Of a stretch of 31,871 nucleotides of DNA, positions 7,471 through 14,291 are shown in pieces. The notes under the pieces are model-generated. The model did not search any database. It was not told where the DNA came from and saw only the letters and a list, made by a program, of their open reading frames with translations. How positions within the stretch are numbered: the first letter of the stretch is position 1; each line of letters opens with the position of its first letter. Where the stretch lies: NCBI GenBank assembly GCA_037446115.1, contig JBBIJF010000040.1, positions 1 through 31,871 of the forward strand. Reading direction: 5' to 3'. The position numbers and the translations under genes were made by a program. Source of the stretch: JANWXD01 sp037446115. GTDB lineage: Bacteria; Acidobacteriota; Terriglobia; Bryobacterales; Bryobacteraceae.

Positions 7471-7815
7471 ATGGCTCTGGTGCACGCCGGCCGGGTGGAA
7501 GATCTTCCACCCGGCCGCACCAAGCTGGTGTATCTGGAAGCCAAACCCGTGCTGCTGGTCAACTGGCAAGGCTCGGTGTACGCTCTGAGGGGCATCTGTC
7601 CCCACCAGGGCAAGTTGCTGGAGGGCGCCACAGTCTGGGATCATGTGATTGACTGTCCCTGGCATCATTTTCAGTTCGACGTGCGGACCGGGGAGAACCT
7701 TTATCCGAGGAACGTGTATCCGCGGGACTTGCCTGATCTGGAACGACAGGTGCGCCCGCTGAGCACGTATCCGGTCCGAATCCAGGAGGGGGAGATATGG
7801 GTGGATCTGGGATGA
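7471..7815 (+). CDS. Rieske-type [2Fe-2S] ferredoxin-like protein
   Basis: A 114-residue single-domain Rieske protein. The cluster ligands are C43/H45 (GICPHQGKLL) and C62/H65 (DCPWHHFQFD), the standard CxH...CxxH arrangement. There is no signal peptide or membrane helix, so it is a soluble electron carrier of the type that feeds oxygenases or acts like the small nitrite reductase subunit. It begins 13 nt after the DPSL gene and overlaps the next gene by ATGA, so the three are probably co-transcribed. Codons 6-16 encode a perfect 30-bp palindrome (7488-7517), a potential strong mRNA hairpin close to the start codon. The electron partner is not encoded nearby. Confidence 0.88.
   Translation: MALVHAGRVEDLPPGRTKLVYLEAKPVLLVNWQGSVYALRGICPHQGKLLEGATVWDHVIDCPWHHFQFDVRTGENLYPRNVYPRDLPDLERQVRPLSTYPVRIQEGEIWVDLG
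7488..7517. repeat. Perfect 30-bp palindrome inside the Rieske gene
   Basis: The left arm CGGCCGGGTGGAAGA (7488-7502) is followed without spacer by its exact reverse complement (7503-7517). All 15 pairs match. It starts 17 nt after the A of the start codon. As RNA it would form a long hairpin with a minimal loop; as DNA it could bind a symmetric regulator. It encodes GRVEDLPPGR and neighbours, so it must also satisfy coding constraints. Confidence 0.9.
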
Positions 7816-8171
7816 GCGATCTGGCTTCCAAGCATTGCGTGCCGTGCCGCGGCGGGGTGCCGCCTCTGAAGGGCGAGGCGCTCCGCCCGTACGCCGAGCA
7901 GCTTCCTGACTGGAAGATCGTAGAGGAGCATCACCTGCTGAAGACGTTCGCCTTTCCGGACTTCCGCAGCGCGCTCGAGTTCGTCAACCGCGTGGGGGAG
8001 ATCGCCGAAACCGAAGGGCATCATCCGGACCTTTACCTGACCTGGGGCCGGGTGGATGTCAAGACCTACACTCACAAAATTGACGGGCTGACGGAAAGCG
8101 ATTTTATTTTGGCCGCCAAGGTGGACCGGGCGTTTGCGGAATCGAAGGCGCGCGCCGAAGGGGCCGACTAG
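7812..8171 (+). CDS. phhB: 4a-hydroxytetrahydrobiopterin dehydratase (pterin-4a-carbinolamine dehydratase)
   Basis: A 119-residue PCD/DCoH-fold protein carrying the family signature: H70-H71-P72 (EGHHPDLYLTWGRV) followed by T87-H88 and GLTESD at 92-97. The family dehydrates 4a-hydroxytetrahydropterin, regenerating the cofactor after aromatic amino acid hydroxylation. Standalone bacterial copies are also linked to molybdopterin or other pterin repair. No phenylalanine hydroxylase gene is seen in the window. The start is ATG 7812, overlapping the Rieske stop by ATGA; an upstream in-frame ATG at 7797 would overlap more deeply. A CVPC pair at residues 9-12 is a small N-terminal addition. It is the last gene of the Fur/DPSL/Rieske unit and converges on the serine hydrolase gene 11 nt away. 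Confidence 0.87.
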   Translation: MSDLASKHCVPCRGGVPPLKGEALRPYAEQLPDWKIVEEHHLLKTFAFPDFRSALEFVNRVGEIAETEGHHPDLYLTWGRVDVKTYTHKIDGLTESDFILAAKVDRAFAESKARAEGAD

Positions 8172-8182
8172 CCGGCCGCGCC

Positions 8183-9271
8183 TCACTGTTCGCCGAGCAC
8201 GATCGCCGCAATGTGGAGGGCGGCGGGCTCGAGATTGACGCCCTCGAGGTTGGCCATCAGCGCCACCGCAAAACCCCGTTCCGGACGCATGAGCAGCAGC
8301 GTGCGCACGCCCTGCTGCGCTCCTCCGTGCCCCACCCAGCGCTCTGTGCCGCGCTCGAAGATTTGCCAGCCGAGCCCGTACGGCGTGCTCTTGCCGTCCC
8401 GCGTCTTCTGCGGCGTATACATGCGCCGCACGGTCTCCTTGCTCAGTAGCGTGCCGCCGTTGAGGTGAAGGGCGAAATCCACGAGATCCTCGACGGTGCC
8501 GACCAGTCCGCCGCCGGGGATCTTGTTGCTCGTGTCCGCCAGAGCGCAGTTTTCGATTCTGCCGCCGAGAACGCGCCGGTAGCCGCGGGCGCGGTCGGGG
8601 ATGAGGTCGTATACATTGTCGTCCCGCATGCGGCGCAGGCCGGCGGGCTCAAAGATGTGGCGGCGCAGGTAGTCCAGGAATTTCATCCCGCTTGCGCCCT
8701 CGACGGCGGCGCCCAGGAGGTTGTAGCCGTAGGTCGTGTAAGAGAAGCGCGTTCCCGGTTCGAACAAAAGCGGGTCATTCTGGAAGATCTGCAACGGTTC
8801 GAGGAGATCCGTGTAGTGGCGTGTGCTGTTGATTTCCGCCCCGTCACGGTAGTGACGGATCCCGCTCTGATGACATAACAAGTGCCGAATGGTTACGGGC
8901 CACTGTTTTTTGGGGAAGGAGGGTACATATTTTTCGACGGGCGCTTCCAGCTGCATCTTGCCTTGCTCGACCAGCTGCAGGACCGCCACCGCGGTAAAGG
9001 GTTTGGAGATGGAAGCGAGGCGGTAGACCGTGGAGGCCTTGGCCGGCACGTGATTTTCCAGGTCGGCCAGCCCGAAGCCGGCGGCCCACACCATTTTTCC
9101 CCGGGCTGCCACCGCTACAGACATGCCCGGGATGTTTTGCCGGGCCATCTCGGCGGTGATGACCCGCTCGATCTCCTGGACCTGGCGGCGCTCAAGCCGA
9201 GCCTGCCCCAAGGCCAGGGCCGGCAAGGCGAGCAACAGGAAGCCACGGCGTGAGATTTGCACGACGGTCAT
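8183..9271 (-). CDS. Class C beta-lactamase-type serine hydrolase, Tat-exported
   Basis: A 362-residue protein. The N-terminus ISRRGFLLLALPALALGQA is a good twin-arginine signal. The nucleophile motif SxxK is S87-I88-S89-K90 (LASISKPF). The second motif, normally YxN, reads Y178-T-T (FSYTTYGYNLLG). The third, HxG type, is H315-G-G (VGHGGAQQG). Missing Asn in YxN is common among the esterase/peptidase-like relatives, so a beta-lactamase function is not implied; D-amino peptidase or esterase activity in the periplasm is more likely. ATG at 9271 is chosen because it overlaps the upstream stop codon by ATGA and has GGTGGG upstream; a GTG at 9286 would add five residues. It is the last gene of a minus-strand run. 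Confidence 0.85.
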   Translation of the reverse strand: MTVVQISRRGFLLLALPALALGQARLERRQVQEIERVITAEMARQNIPGMSVAVAARGKMVWAAGFGLADLENHVPAKASTVYRLASISKPFTAVAVLQLVEQGKMQLEAPVEKYVPSFPKKQWPVTIRHLLCHQSGIRHYRDGAEINSTRHYTDLLEPLQIFQNDPLLFEPGTRFSYTTYGYNLLGAAVEGASGMKFLDYLRRHIFEPAGLRRMRDDNVYDLIPDRARGYRRVLGGRIENCALADTSNKIPGGGLVGTVEDLVDFALHLNGGTLLSKETVRRMYTPQKTRDGKSTPYGLGWQIFERGTERWVGHGGAQQGVRTLLLMRPERGFAVALMANLEGVNLEPAALHIAAIVLGEQ

Positions 9272-10545
9272 GGCACTGCCCACCACCCTAACACTCCGGC
9301 GGCGAACATCGCTGCGAATCCGGCGGTGAGGCGCAGCCCGAAGTCACGGCCGCCGGAGGAGAAAGCGATCGCGGTTTTGACGACGGCGTTGGAGCCCAGC
9401 GCCAGCAGCACGGTGACCCAGGCGGCTTCAGGGGTGAGCCGCCCGGTGTGGAGCAACTCCGCCGCGGAAACCGCCACCGCATCGGTGTCGAGCGCGCCGC
9501 CGAGGGCCCCGGCCCAGTACACGCCCCCTCCGCTGCCCGCAGCCGCGGCGGCTTTGGTGAAAAACAGCACCACGGTAAAGACGGCGCCGAACTTCAAGGC
9601 GGGCCACAGGTGCAACGGGTTCGTCAGGCTGAGGCCTCCCGAAGCGGGCGCAGGCGCTTTCCGGGGCGCGAGCGCGGCGCTGGCGGCGAGTCCGGCCAGA
9701 CTCATGAGCGCCATGGGACCTACCAGCGCCGAGGCCAGGGGAGCGCCCAGCACGGCCAAAACGGCCAGTAGTCTCGGGAACTGCACGGCGTTGGCCAGAA
9801 CGGCGGCCTGCGCGTAGAGGGCCGCCTGCTGCGGGCGGTCCCGGCAGCTCCGTGCGAAAGAAGCCGTCGCCGCAGTGGTGGAGGCCACACCGCCCAGCAC
9901 ACCGGCCAGACGCAACCCGCGTCCGCTGCCGAGAAATTTTTCCAGGAAGTAGCCGACGTAGGAGATCGAGGAGACCAGAATGACAAAGGTCCACACCTTT
10001 CGCGGATCCAGGAAGCCGTAAGGGCCGAAGCTGCCGGCGGGGAGCACGGGGTAGATGATGAAGATCAGGGCCAGGAAGCGGAGCGTGTCATTGAATTCGG
10101 TGTCGGTGATGGTTTCGCGGATCAAACGGTGCAACGAGCGTTTGGCTTCCAGGAAGGCGACCACCACTACGGCCGTTCCCACCGCCAGCGGCGCTCCCAG
10201 CGGGTTACCCGGCGTGGCCACGAGGAACCCGAGCGTGAAGGTGGCCACAGCCGCCATCTCGGTGGTGATGCCCGTCCGCTCGCGCACGTGAAAATAGAAC
10301 ACGCCCAGCATGGCCGTAATGGAAAGCAGGGCGGCCACGGTGAGCCAGGCGTTCTGGAGCAGGCCGCAGATGGCCCCGGTGAGGCCGATGAGCACGAAAT
10401 CCCGTACGCCGGGATGACCTTCGCCGTGGGAGGCCTCCCGTTGGGCTCCGATCAGGAACCCGATCAGCAGCGCTTCGACGACGGCGCGGACGGCCTGAGG
10501 CAAAGCCGGTTCGACGGCGGCGGACCATGCGGAGATTTGAGGCAT
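9268..10545 (-). CDS. MgtC/SapB-DUF4010 membrane protein
   Basis: A 425-residue polytopic inner-membrane protein. The N-terminal third carries the MgtC-like pattern (EALLIGFLIGAQREASHGEG, then GVRDFVLIGLTGAICGLL), with the conserved Gly-rich first helices and the Arg-Glu pair. The rest is the DUF4010 domain (PRKVWTFVILVSSISYVGYF, then GGVASTTAATASFA). About 11-12 membrane helices can be counted. The family is linked to magnesium homeostasis or unknown transport, but the mechanism is not established. It lies 48 nt downstream of uppS and overlaps the serine hydrolase start by ATGA. No clear Shine-Dalgarno precedes the ATG at 10545; a small GC hairpin at 10551-10565 does. Confidence 0.83.
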   Translation of the reverse strand: MPQISAWSAAVEPALPQAVRAVVEALLIGFLIGAQREASHGEGHPGVRDFVLIGLTGAICGLLQNAWLTVAALLSITAMLGVFYFHVRERTGITTEMAAVATFTLGFLVATPGNPLGAPLAVGTAVVVVAFLEAKRSLHRLIRETITDTEFNDTLRFLALIFIIYPVLPAGSFGPYGFLDPRKVWTFVILVSSISYVGYFLEKFLGSGRGLRLAGVLGGVASTTAATASFARSCRDRPQQAALYAQAAVLANAVQFPRLLAVLAVLGAPLASALVGPMALMSLAGLAASAALAPRKAPAPASGGLSLTNPLHLWPALKFGAVFTVVLFFTKAAAAAGSGGGVYWAGALGGALDTDAVAVSAAELLHTGRLTPEAAWVTVLLALGSNAVVKTAIAFSSGGRDFGLRLTAGFAAMFAAGVLGWWAVP

Positions 10546-10593
10546 CGGGCGGGGCTGTACGCCCCTGCCACTGACTATATACCAGGGCGCGCG

Positions 10594-11310
10594 TCAGACC
10601 GCGACCGGCAGGGCCCCAAAGCGCCTCTCGCGGCGGTGGAATTCCGCCACGGCGGCCTCCAGATCGGCCGGCGCAAAGTCCGGCCACATTTTGGGCAAAA
10701 AGAGCAGCTCGGCGTAGGCGCACTCCCACAGCAGGAAGTCGCTCAGGCGCTGCTCGCCGCCGGTCCGGATCAGCAGGTCCACGTCGGGGGAGGGCGCGGG
10801 GGCATGAGAGGCGGCGGCGAGCAGGCGCGCAAAACATTCGCGAGTCGGAGCGGGGGCCAGCCGCAGCCGCTGGGCCGCGCACAGGATGGCGTCCCGGGCC
10901 GAGTAATCCACTGCGATGCGCAGGTCCAGGGTGCGGCCGTGCGCGGTGGCTTCTTCGGCATCGTCAATGGCGGCGACCAGGCGTACGGGCAGGCGGTCCC
11001 GGCGGCCGATGACGTGAATGCGGACGCCGCGGGCGGCGCACTCGGCCGCATGGGTGCGGAGGTGCTCCTCGAGCACGCGGAACAGTTCCGTGACCTCCTC
11101 GCGGGGACGCTTCCAGTTGTCCGCGGAAAAGGCGTAGAGGGTGAGTGTGGAGATGCCGCAGCCTGGAGCGGCCTCCACCGTACGCCGCACAGCTTCCGAG
11201 CCGGCCCGGTGGCCGGCGAGGCGGGGCAAACCGCGTGCGGCTGCCCAGCGGCCGTTGCCGTCCATGATGACGGCCACGTGCAAACCCTTTGACGAAGTAC
11301 TCTGCTGCAT
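10594..11310 (-). CDS. uppS: Undecaprenyl diphosphate synthase (cis-prenyltransferase)
   Basis: A 238-residue protein with all UppS signatures: HVAVIMDGNGRWA at residues 11-23 with the magnesium-binding D17, LTLYAFSADNWKRP, and the C-terminal LLIRTGGEQRLSDFLLWECAYAEL split by its usual short spacing. It condenses isopentenyl diphosphate onto farnesyl diphosphate to make the C55 carrier lipid for peptidoglycan and surface polysaccharides, including the EPS locus at the right of this window. It is a soluble or membrane-peripheral cytoplasmic enzyme of normal length. The ATG at 11310 has no obvious Shine-Dalgarno. A perfect 10-bp hairpin (11329-11352) sits between it and the regulator gene upstream, so transcription into uppS may be attenuated. 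Confidence 0.95.
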   Translation of the reverse strand: MQQSTSSKGLHVAVIMDGNGRWAAARGLPRLAGHRAGSEAVRRTVEAAPGCGISTLTLYAFSADNWKRPREEVTELFRVLEEHLRTHAAECAARGVRIHVIGRRDRLPVRLVAAIDDAEEATAHGRTLDLRIAVDYSARDAILCAAQRLRLAPAPTRECFARLLAAASHAPAPSPDVDLLIRTGGEQRLSDFLLWECAYAELLFLPKMWPDFAPADLEAAVAEFHRRERRFGALPVAV

Positions 11311-11328
11311 AAAAGTATCCGCAGCCGG

Positions 11329-11352
11329 TCCGCCGGCTGCGGGTTTGGCGCT
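11329..11352 (-). terminator. Perfect 10-bp hairpin, possible terminator or attenuator upstream of uppS
   Basis: CCGCAGCCGG at 11329-11338 and its exact complement CCGGCTGCGG at 11343-11352 enclose a 4-nt loop. On the minus strand the hairpin comes just after the stop of the winged-helix regulator and is followed by GGATACTTTT, so a T-rich tail exists but begins a few bases late. It may be an inefficient intrinsic terminator, or a structure controlling uppS translation. Confidence 0.45.
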
Positions 11353-11355
11353 TCG

Positions 11356-11733
11356 CTACCGTTCCCGCATGGCTTCGATGAGGGCTTCCATGTGCGCCAG
11401 GTACCGTTCGAAAGCCCGGCGCCCCGCCGGGGTGAGGCGGTAACGGGTCTTCGGGATGCGCCCGTCGAACGACTTGGTGCAGGCCAGATAGCCCGCCTCT
11501 TCAAGCTTCCGCGCATGCACGCTCAGATTGCCGTCGGTGGTCTGGAGCAGGGCCTTCAGTTCGTTGAAGGTCAGCGAGTCGTTGACCGCCAGTGCGCTGA
11601 CGATGCCGAGCCGGATCCGTTCGTGGATGAGGCGGTCCAGGCGCGCCGCCGGCATGGGGCCCGAGGGAACCTCCTGCGGCTCGGCGCGGCGTGCCGCCAC
11701 GGCCCGCAGGGTTGTACTCTGCTTAGCCACCAT
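11356..11733 (-). CDS. Winged-helix transcriptional regulator (PadR/HTH_27-like)
   Basis: A 125-residue protein with a single winged helix. The core runs from RLDRLIHERIRLGIVSALAV through LTFNELKALLQTTDGNLSVH (recognition helix) to the wing KSFDGRIPKTRYRLTPAGRR and a C-terminal helix for dimerisation (FERYLAHMEALIEAM). In this family the regulator typically controls the membrane protein encoded with it. The gene overlaps the upstream membrane protein gene by 11 nt. The ATG at 11733 has GGAGG almost directly against it, so the GTG at 11730 is an equally good start. No ligand domain is visible. Confidence 0.82.
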   Translation of the reverse strand: MVAKQSTTLRAVAARRAEPQEVPSGPMPAARLDRLIHERIRLGIVSALAVNDSLTFNELKALLQTTDGNLSVHARKLEEAGYLACTKSFDGRIPKTRYRLTPAGRRAFERYLAHMEALIEAMRER

Positions 11734-12337
11734 GCCTCCGTGCGATGGCGGCGCCGAAGGCGATGTGCAGGCCGCCGAAGCCGGCCGCCAGCAGCGAGTT
11801 GCTCCAGGAGGGGGGCGCAAACAGGGCTGCGGTCCCGACCACCATGAAGCAAGCTCCCATGGCGGGCACGATGCGCACCGAAAAGGCCCCGCCGGTGGTG
11901 ACCGCGGCTCCGTACAACAGAAGCCACATGCCGGGCAGCAGATCCACTCTGCCGGCCCGGTAGAGCGCCGCCGTGAGCAGCGCTGCGACGATCAGAGGCG
12001 GGGCAAGCCCGAGGGCGAATTTCCGGCCCGGACGCGAGAACAGCTCCATTCGGAAGCGCCGGGCTTTGCGGCGCATGGCGAGCGTGCCGATGAGGAAGGC
12101 CACCAGAGCGCTCGAAAGCCACACCAGCAGCCAGCGTCCCGGAGCAGGCGGTCCGCCGGCCAGGATGCCTGCCGCAAGCGCCGTCAGACCCATACCGATG
12201 CCCCCGACTCCGGAGACGGCCGTGAAGGAAGATGCGCCCTCCATGGTCTCGCGGATGAAGCGCAGGTTCTCGACGGCGTGCTGGTGGATGGCTTCGACGG
12301 GCGGTTCCGGGCGGCGTAGGGGCCGCAGGGGGCGCAT
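11723..12337 (-). CDS. Small polytopic membrane protein paired with the regulator
   Basis: A 204-residue protein, function not recognised. After a charged N-terminus (residues 1-35, with a VENLRFIRETME helix) come about six hydrophobic segments: VSGVGGIGMGLTALAAGIL, WLLVWLSSALVAFLIGTLAM, LGLAPPLIVAALLTAALY, LLPGMWLLLYGAAVTTGG, ACFMVVGTAALFAPP and LLAAGFGGLHIAFGAAIA. Similar membrane proteins in Acidobacteria precede a PadR/HTH_27-like regulator and are thought to form a regulatory pair; this is a contextual inference. The coupling by overlap with the regulator gene supports it. An RNA start just at or before the ATG at 12337 is possible given the promoter-like sequence upstream. Confidence 0.75.
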   Translation of the reverse strand: MRPLRPLRRPEPPVEAIHQHAVENLRFIRETMEGASSFTAVSGVGGIGMGLTALAAGILAGGPPAPGRWLLVWLSSALVAFLIGTLAMRRKARRFRMELFSRPGRKFALGLAPPLIVAALLTAALYRAGRVDLLPGMWLLLYGAAVTTGGAFSVRIVPAMGACFMVVGTAALFAPPSWSNSLLAAGFGGLHIAFGAAIARRHGG

Positions 12338-12343
12338 GTTCCT

Positions 12344-12378
12344 AGGCTAGCCCGGAGGCGCAGGTTTGTCAAGTACTT
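12344..12378 (-). promoter_or_regulatory. Promoter candidate with palindrome upstream of the membrane protein/regulator pair
   Basis: On the minus strand TTGACA (12372-12367) is followed after 17 bp by TAGCCT (12349-12344). The perfect 8-bp palindrome AAGTACTT (12371-12378) overlaps the -35, a plausible site for the winged-helix regulator to repress its own operon. The predicted start point falls at about the ATG at 12337, so the transcript may be leaderless. Confidence 0.45.
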
Positions 12379-12394
12379 TGTATGGTAAAGTCGC

Positions 12395-13180
12395 CTAGGG
12401 CCGGCCGTAAATCGCGCGGCCGACGCGCCGCATCCAGGCCAGTTCTTCTTCCGCCATCGGGCCGCGCTCGAGTGCGTCGAGGACCGCCTGGAACTCGCCG
12501 AGGTCCGCGGGGCCGCTGAGGCAGACGTCTACGGCCGGCTGGGAGAGGACGAAGCGATAGCAGTCGGCGGCGGTGGGCGTTCGCTCGCCGGGCGGGATGC
12601 GGCGGTGGCCGAGCAGCTGTCCCCAGCGGGTGGCCGTGAAGGTGACGATGCCGGGAGGGCGGTCGCGGGGCAGCAGGGGGAATACGTCGCGCTCGGCGCC
12701 GGTGTTGACGGCGTTGTAGCGCACGTGGAAGATGTCGAAGATGCCTTCGGCGGCAAGCGACGGCACCAGCGGGCGGTGATGTGTGGAGAGCGCGAGAAAT
12801 CGCACGCGCCCTTGCTCCTGGAGCCGGCGCGCAGCGTCGAGGATTCGCTCGGGCGGCCGGCGGTTCCACAAGCCGAGCAGGAGCACATCGGCGTAATCGA
12901 AACCGAGCGCGCGGAGGGCGCGCTCCAGGCTCCATCCGATCAGGGGCGCCAGGCGGGAATAGGATTGGATCACCAGCACAAAACGGTCGCGCCGCGACGC
13001 AAGGCGGCGCAAGCCTTCAGCAAATCCGGAGCTCCGGCGGCTCCCCCAGTAAAAGTAGTTGATGCCGTGATCGAAGGCGCGCTCGACGGCTTCCGCCGGG
13101 GCGCCGTAGCCGGCGGCGAGACCGAGGCGGCAGACTTCGACTCCGGTGCGCCCCAGCACGGACCGATTGTGGGAGGACAT
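12395..13180 (-). CDS. Aldo/keto reductase-fold protein lacking the catalytic tetrad
   Basis: A 261-residue protein with the AKR barrel layout: the N-terminal RSVLGRTGVEVCRLGLAAGYG hairpin and strand, helix AVERAFDHGI, LERALRALGFDYADVLLLGL, and VRFLALSTHHRP. Every residue of the usual tetrad is replaced. The Asp position in 'FDTA' is Y44 (INYFYWGSRR), the Tyr that should follow is lost, the Lys position is Q72 (VLVIQSYS) and the His position is G103 (LLLGLWN). The later NADPH-binding part is also shortened. Either it is a non-enzymatic or differently acting relative, or catalysis uses other residues. ATG 13180 is preferred over an upstream TTG because AAGGA lies just upstream. It is transcribed separately from the regulator pair. 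Confidence 0.75.
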   Translation of the reverse strand: MSSHNRSVLGRTGVEVCRLGLAAGYGAPAEAVERAFDHGINYFYWGSRRSSGFAEGLRRLASRRDRFVLVIQSYSRLAPLIGWSLERALRALGFDYADVLLLGLWNRRPPERILDAARRLQEQGRVRFLALSTHHRPLVPSLAAEGIFDIFHVRYNAVNTGAERDVFPLLPRDRPPGIVTFTATRWGQLLGHRRIPPGERTPTAADCYRFVLSQPAVDVCLSGPADLGEFQAVLDALERGPMAEEELAWMRRVGRAIYGRP

Positions 13181-13378
13181 GCTTCCTTGATATCGCAAAG
13201 CGTGGCGGCACAGTCGGGGCGGCGGTGCGCCGTGTTTCCTTGGTCTCCGCCGCTCCGGCTTGGGAAAGGCCGCGGGGAGGATCGTTTCCCGAGACGCCTC
13301 CTCGTCTTGGAACGGAAGACCCGCAGCCGGAGTGGGTCACCATGTGCCGGGTAGGAAACGAAGCTTCAAGGGCTGATC

Positions 13379-13408
13379 TTGACGAAAGCCCACCGCTTTT
13401 CGTAGCGT
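13379..13408 (+). promoter_or_regulatory. Weak promoter candidate upstream of the duplicated gene fragment
   Basis: TTGACG (13379-13384) and TAGCGT (13403-13408) are 18 bp apart and lie about 37 bp before the ATG at 13445. The -10 is poor. The rest of 13181-13378 contains no gene that can be supported on either strand. Confidence 0.3.
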
Positions 13409-13444
13409 AAACGGACCGGATACGGGGTCGGAGGTAGTGCGGGC

Positions 13445-13766
13445 ATGAATCGCTTCTGTTTGCTGCCGGCAGCGCTGCTGGTTTGTGGTCCGAAACCGGC
13501 GGCCGGGTCACAGGAGCCACCGGAATCTGACTTGTCGGCGAGCGGAATCCTGGAGGAAAGCCGCATGGCCGGCAGCCAACTGCCGCCCTGGGAAAGAGCC
13601 TTCCACCTCGGCCGGCTGATTCACGCCGCCCAAGGAATCTCTCCGGAAACGGCGGCGGACTGGGCGGAGGAGCTTTTCTGGCTCACCTTTGCCCTCCCCC
13701 GAACGTGGAACCGCGGCGCAGTCCAGAAAAATGCGGTTGCCGAGTTGGCGCGCCTGCGGCCGGAGC
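13445..13766 (+). repeat. 322-bp direct repeat, copy 1
   Basis: This copy pairs with 14288-14609 in the same orientation at about 97% identity. It begins exactly at the start codon and ends at the GGCCGGAGC shared by both copies. Most differences fall in the signal peptide codons. Confidence 0.92.
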
Positions 13767-13793
13767 ACCTGACACACCTGACATCACCTGACA
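13766..13793 (+). repeat. Three tandem CACCTGACA repeats at the duplication junction
   Basis: The 9-mer CACCTGACA occurs at 13766-13774, 13775-13783 and 13785-13793, and a fourth partial unit follows. It starts exactly where the 322-bp repeat stops being similar to copy 2, so it marks the rearrangement joint. Confidence 0.85.
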
Positions 13794-13801
13794 TCACCCC
13801 A

Positions 13802-13827
13802 TTGACAAAAAAAATCAGCTCTATGAT
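13802..13827 (+). promoter_or_regulatory. Promoter candidate of the PDZ gene
   Basis: TTGACA at 13802-13807 and TATGAT at 13822-13827 are both near consensus, but the spacer is only 14 bp, shorter than usual. A run of eight A lies in between. It lies just before the ATG at 13848, which has AGGGG about 9 nt upstream. Confidence 0.35.
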
Positions 13828-13847
13828 TTCCGTAGGGGCGAACCAAA

Positions 13848-14291
13848 ATGGAGTGCATGGGACTACGGGCGATTCTCTTGATCGCCCTCTGCTCGATGGG
13901 GGCGGTCGGACAATGTTGCGAAAGTTGTCGGGATTACTGCGTTTCGCGTGGGTGGCTTAGATCTCCTTCGCCATACAGCTGCGGAATAGATTGTGAGGGT
14001 TGTTGGAGAAACTGCTTTTTTGTTTCAGTGCCAACGTCTGCTGCAAAACACCCCGGTATACTGACGGACTTCCACGATGGCAGATTGCTCATCGTTGGGG
14101 TCTTGCCCGCTTCTCGCGCCGAACGAATCGGCTTGCGACCGGGTGACGAGGTTTTGGCGGTTAATGGCAAGCAACCGGGCGAGGGCTGCGGTGTGGACAC
14201 TTGGGCGTCACCGGCCGATGGGAACTTCGCTTTTGTTACCGTAAACAGACAGACGCGGGGCGACCTTGCCGTGAATCACTGCAGGCCATGA
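13848..14291 (+). CDS. Secreted cysteine-rich PDZ-domain protein
   Basis: A 147-residue protein. A signal peptide spans about residues 1-22 (LRAILLIALCSMGAVGQ). A dense cysteine cluster follows at residues 23, 24, 27, 31, 45, 49, 52 and 56. A PDZ-type peptide-binding core spans residues 70-135 (LLIVGVLPASRAERIGLRPG, then DEVLAVNGKQP). The PDZ part resembles the domains of periplasmic HtrA or CtpA proteases, but no protease domain is present. The cysteines suggest a disulfide- or metal-stabilised module. Its DNA is less GC-rich than the neighbours, and it sits between the two copies of the 322-bp repeat, so it may be an inserted gene. The stop overlaps the next start by ATGA, implying translational coupling. 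Confidence 0.7.
   Translation: MECMGLRAILLIALCSMGAVGQCCESCRDYCVSRGWLRSPSPYSCGIDCEGCWRNCFFVSVPTSAAKHPGILTDFHDGRLLIVGVLPASRAERIGLRPGDEVLAVNGKQPGEGCGVDTWASPADGNFAFVTVNRQTRGDLAVNHCRP

Larger units (their letters stand above)
13445..13960 (+). pseudogene. Truncated copy of the 14288 gene (N-terminal 107 codons plus unrelated tail)
   Basis: The first 107 residues, from the signal peptide (MNRFCLLPAALLVCGPKPAA) through GAVQKNAVAELARLRPE, are almost identical to the start of the gene at 14288. Nucleotide identity is about 97% over 322 bp (nine differences counted). After 13766 similarity stops abruptly. The frame runs on through three CACCTGACA repeats and then through the start of the PDZ gene in the wrong frame, giving a meaningless tail to 13960. 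It may still be translated as a secreted 100-residue fragment, but it lacks most of the original protein. Read as the left scar of a duplication. Confidence 0.8.
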
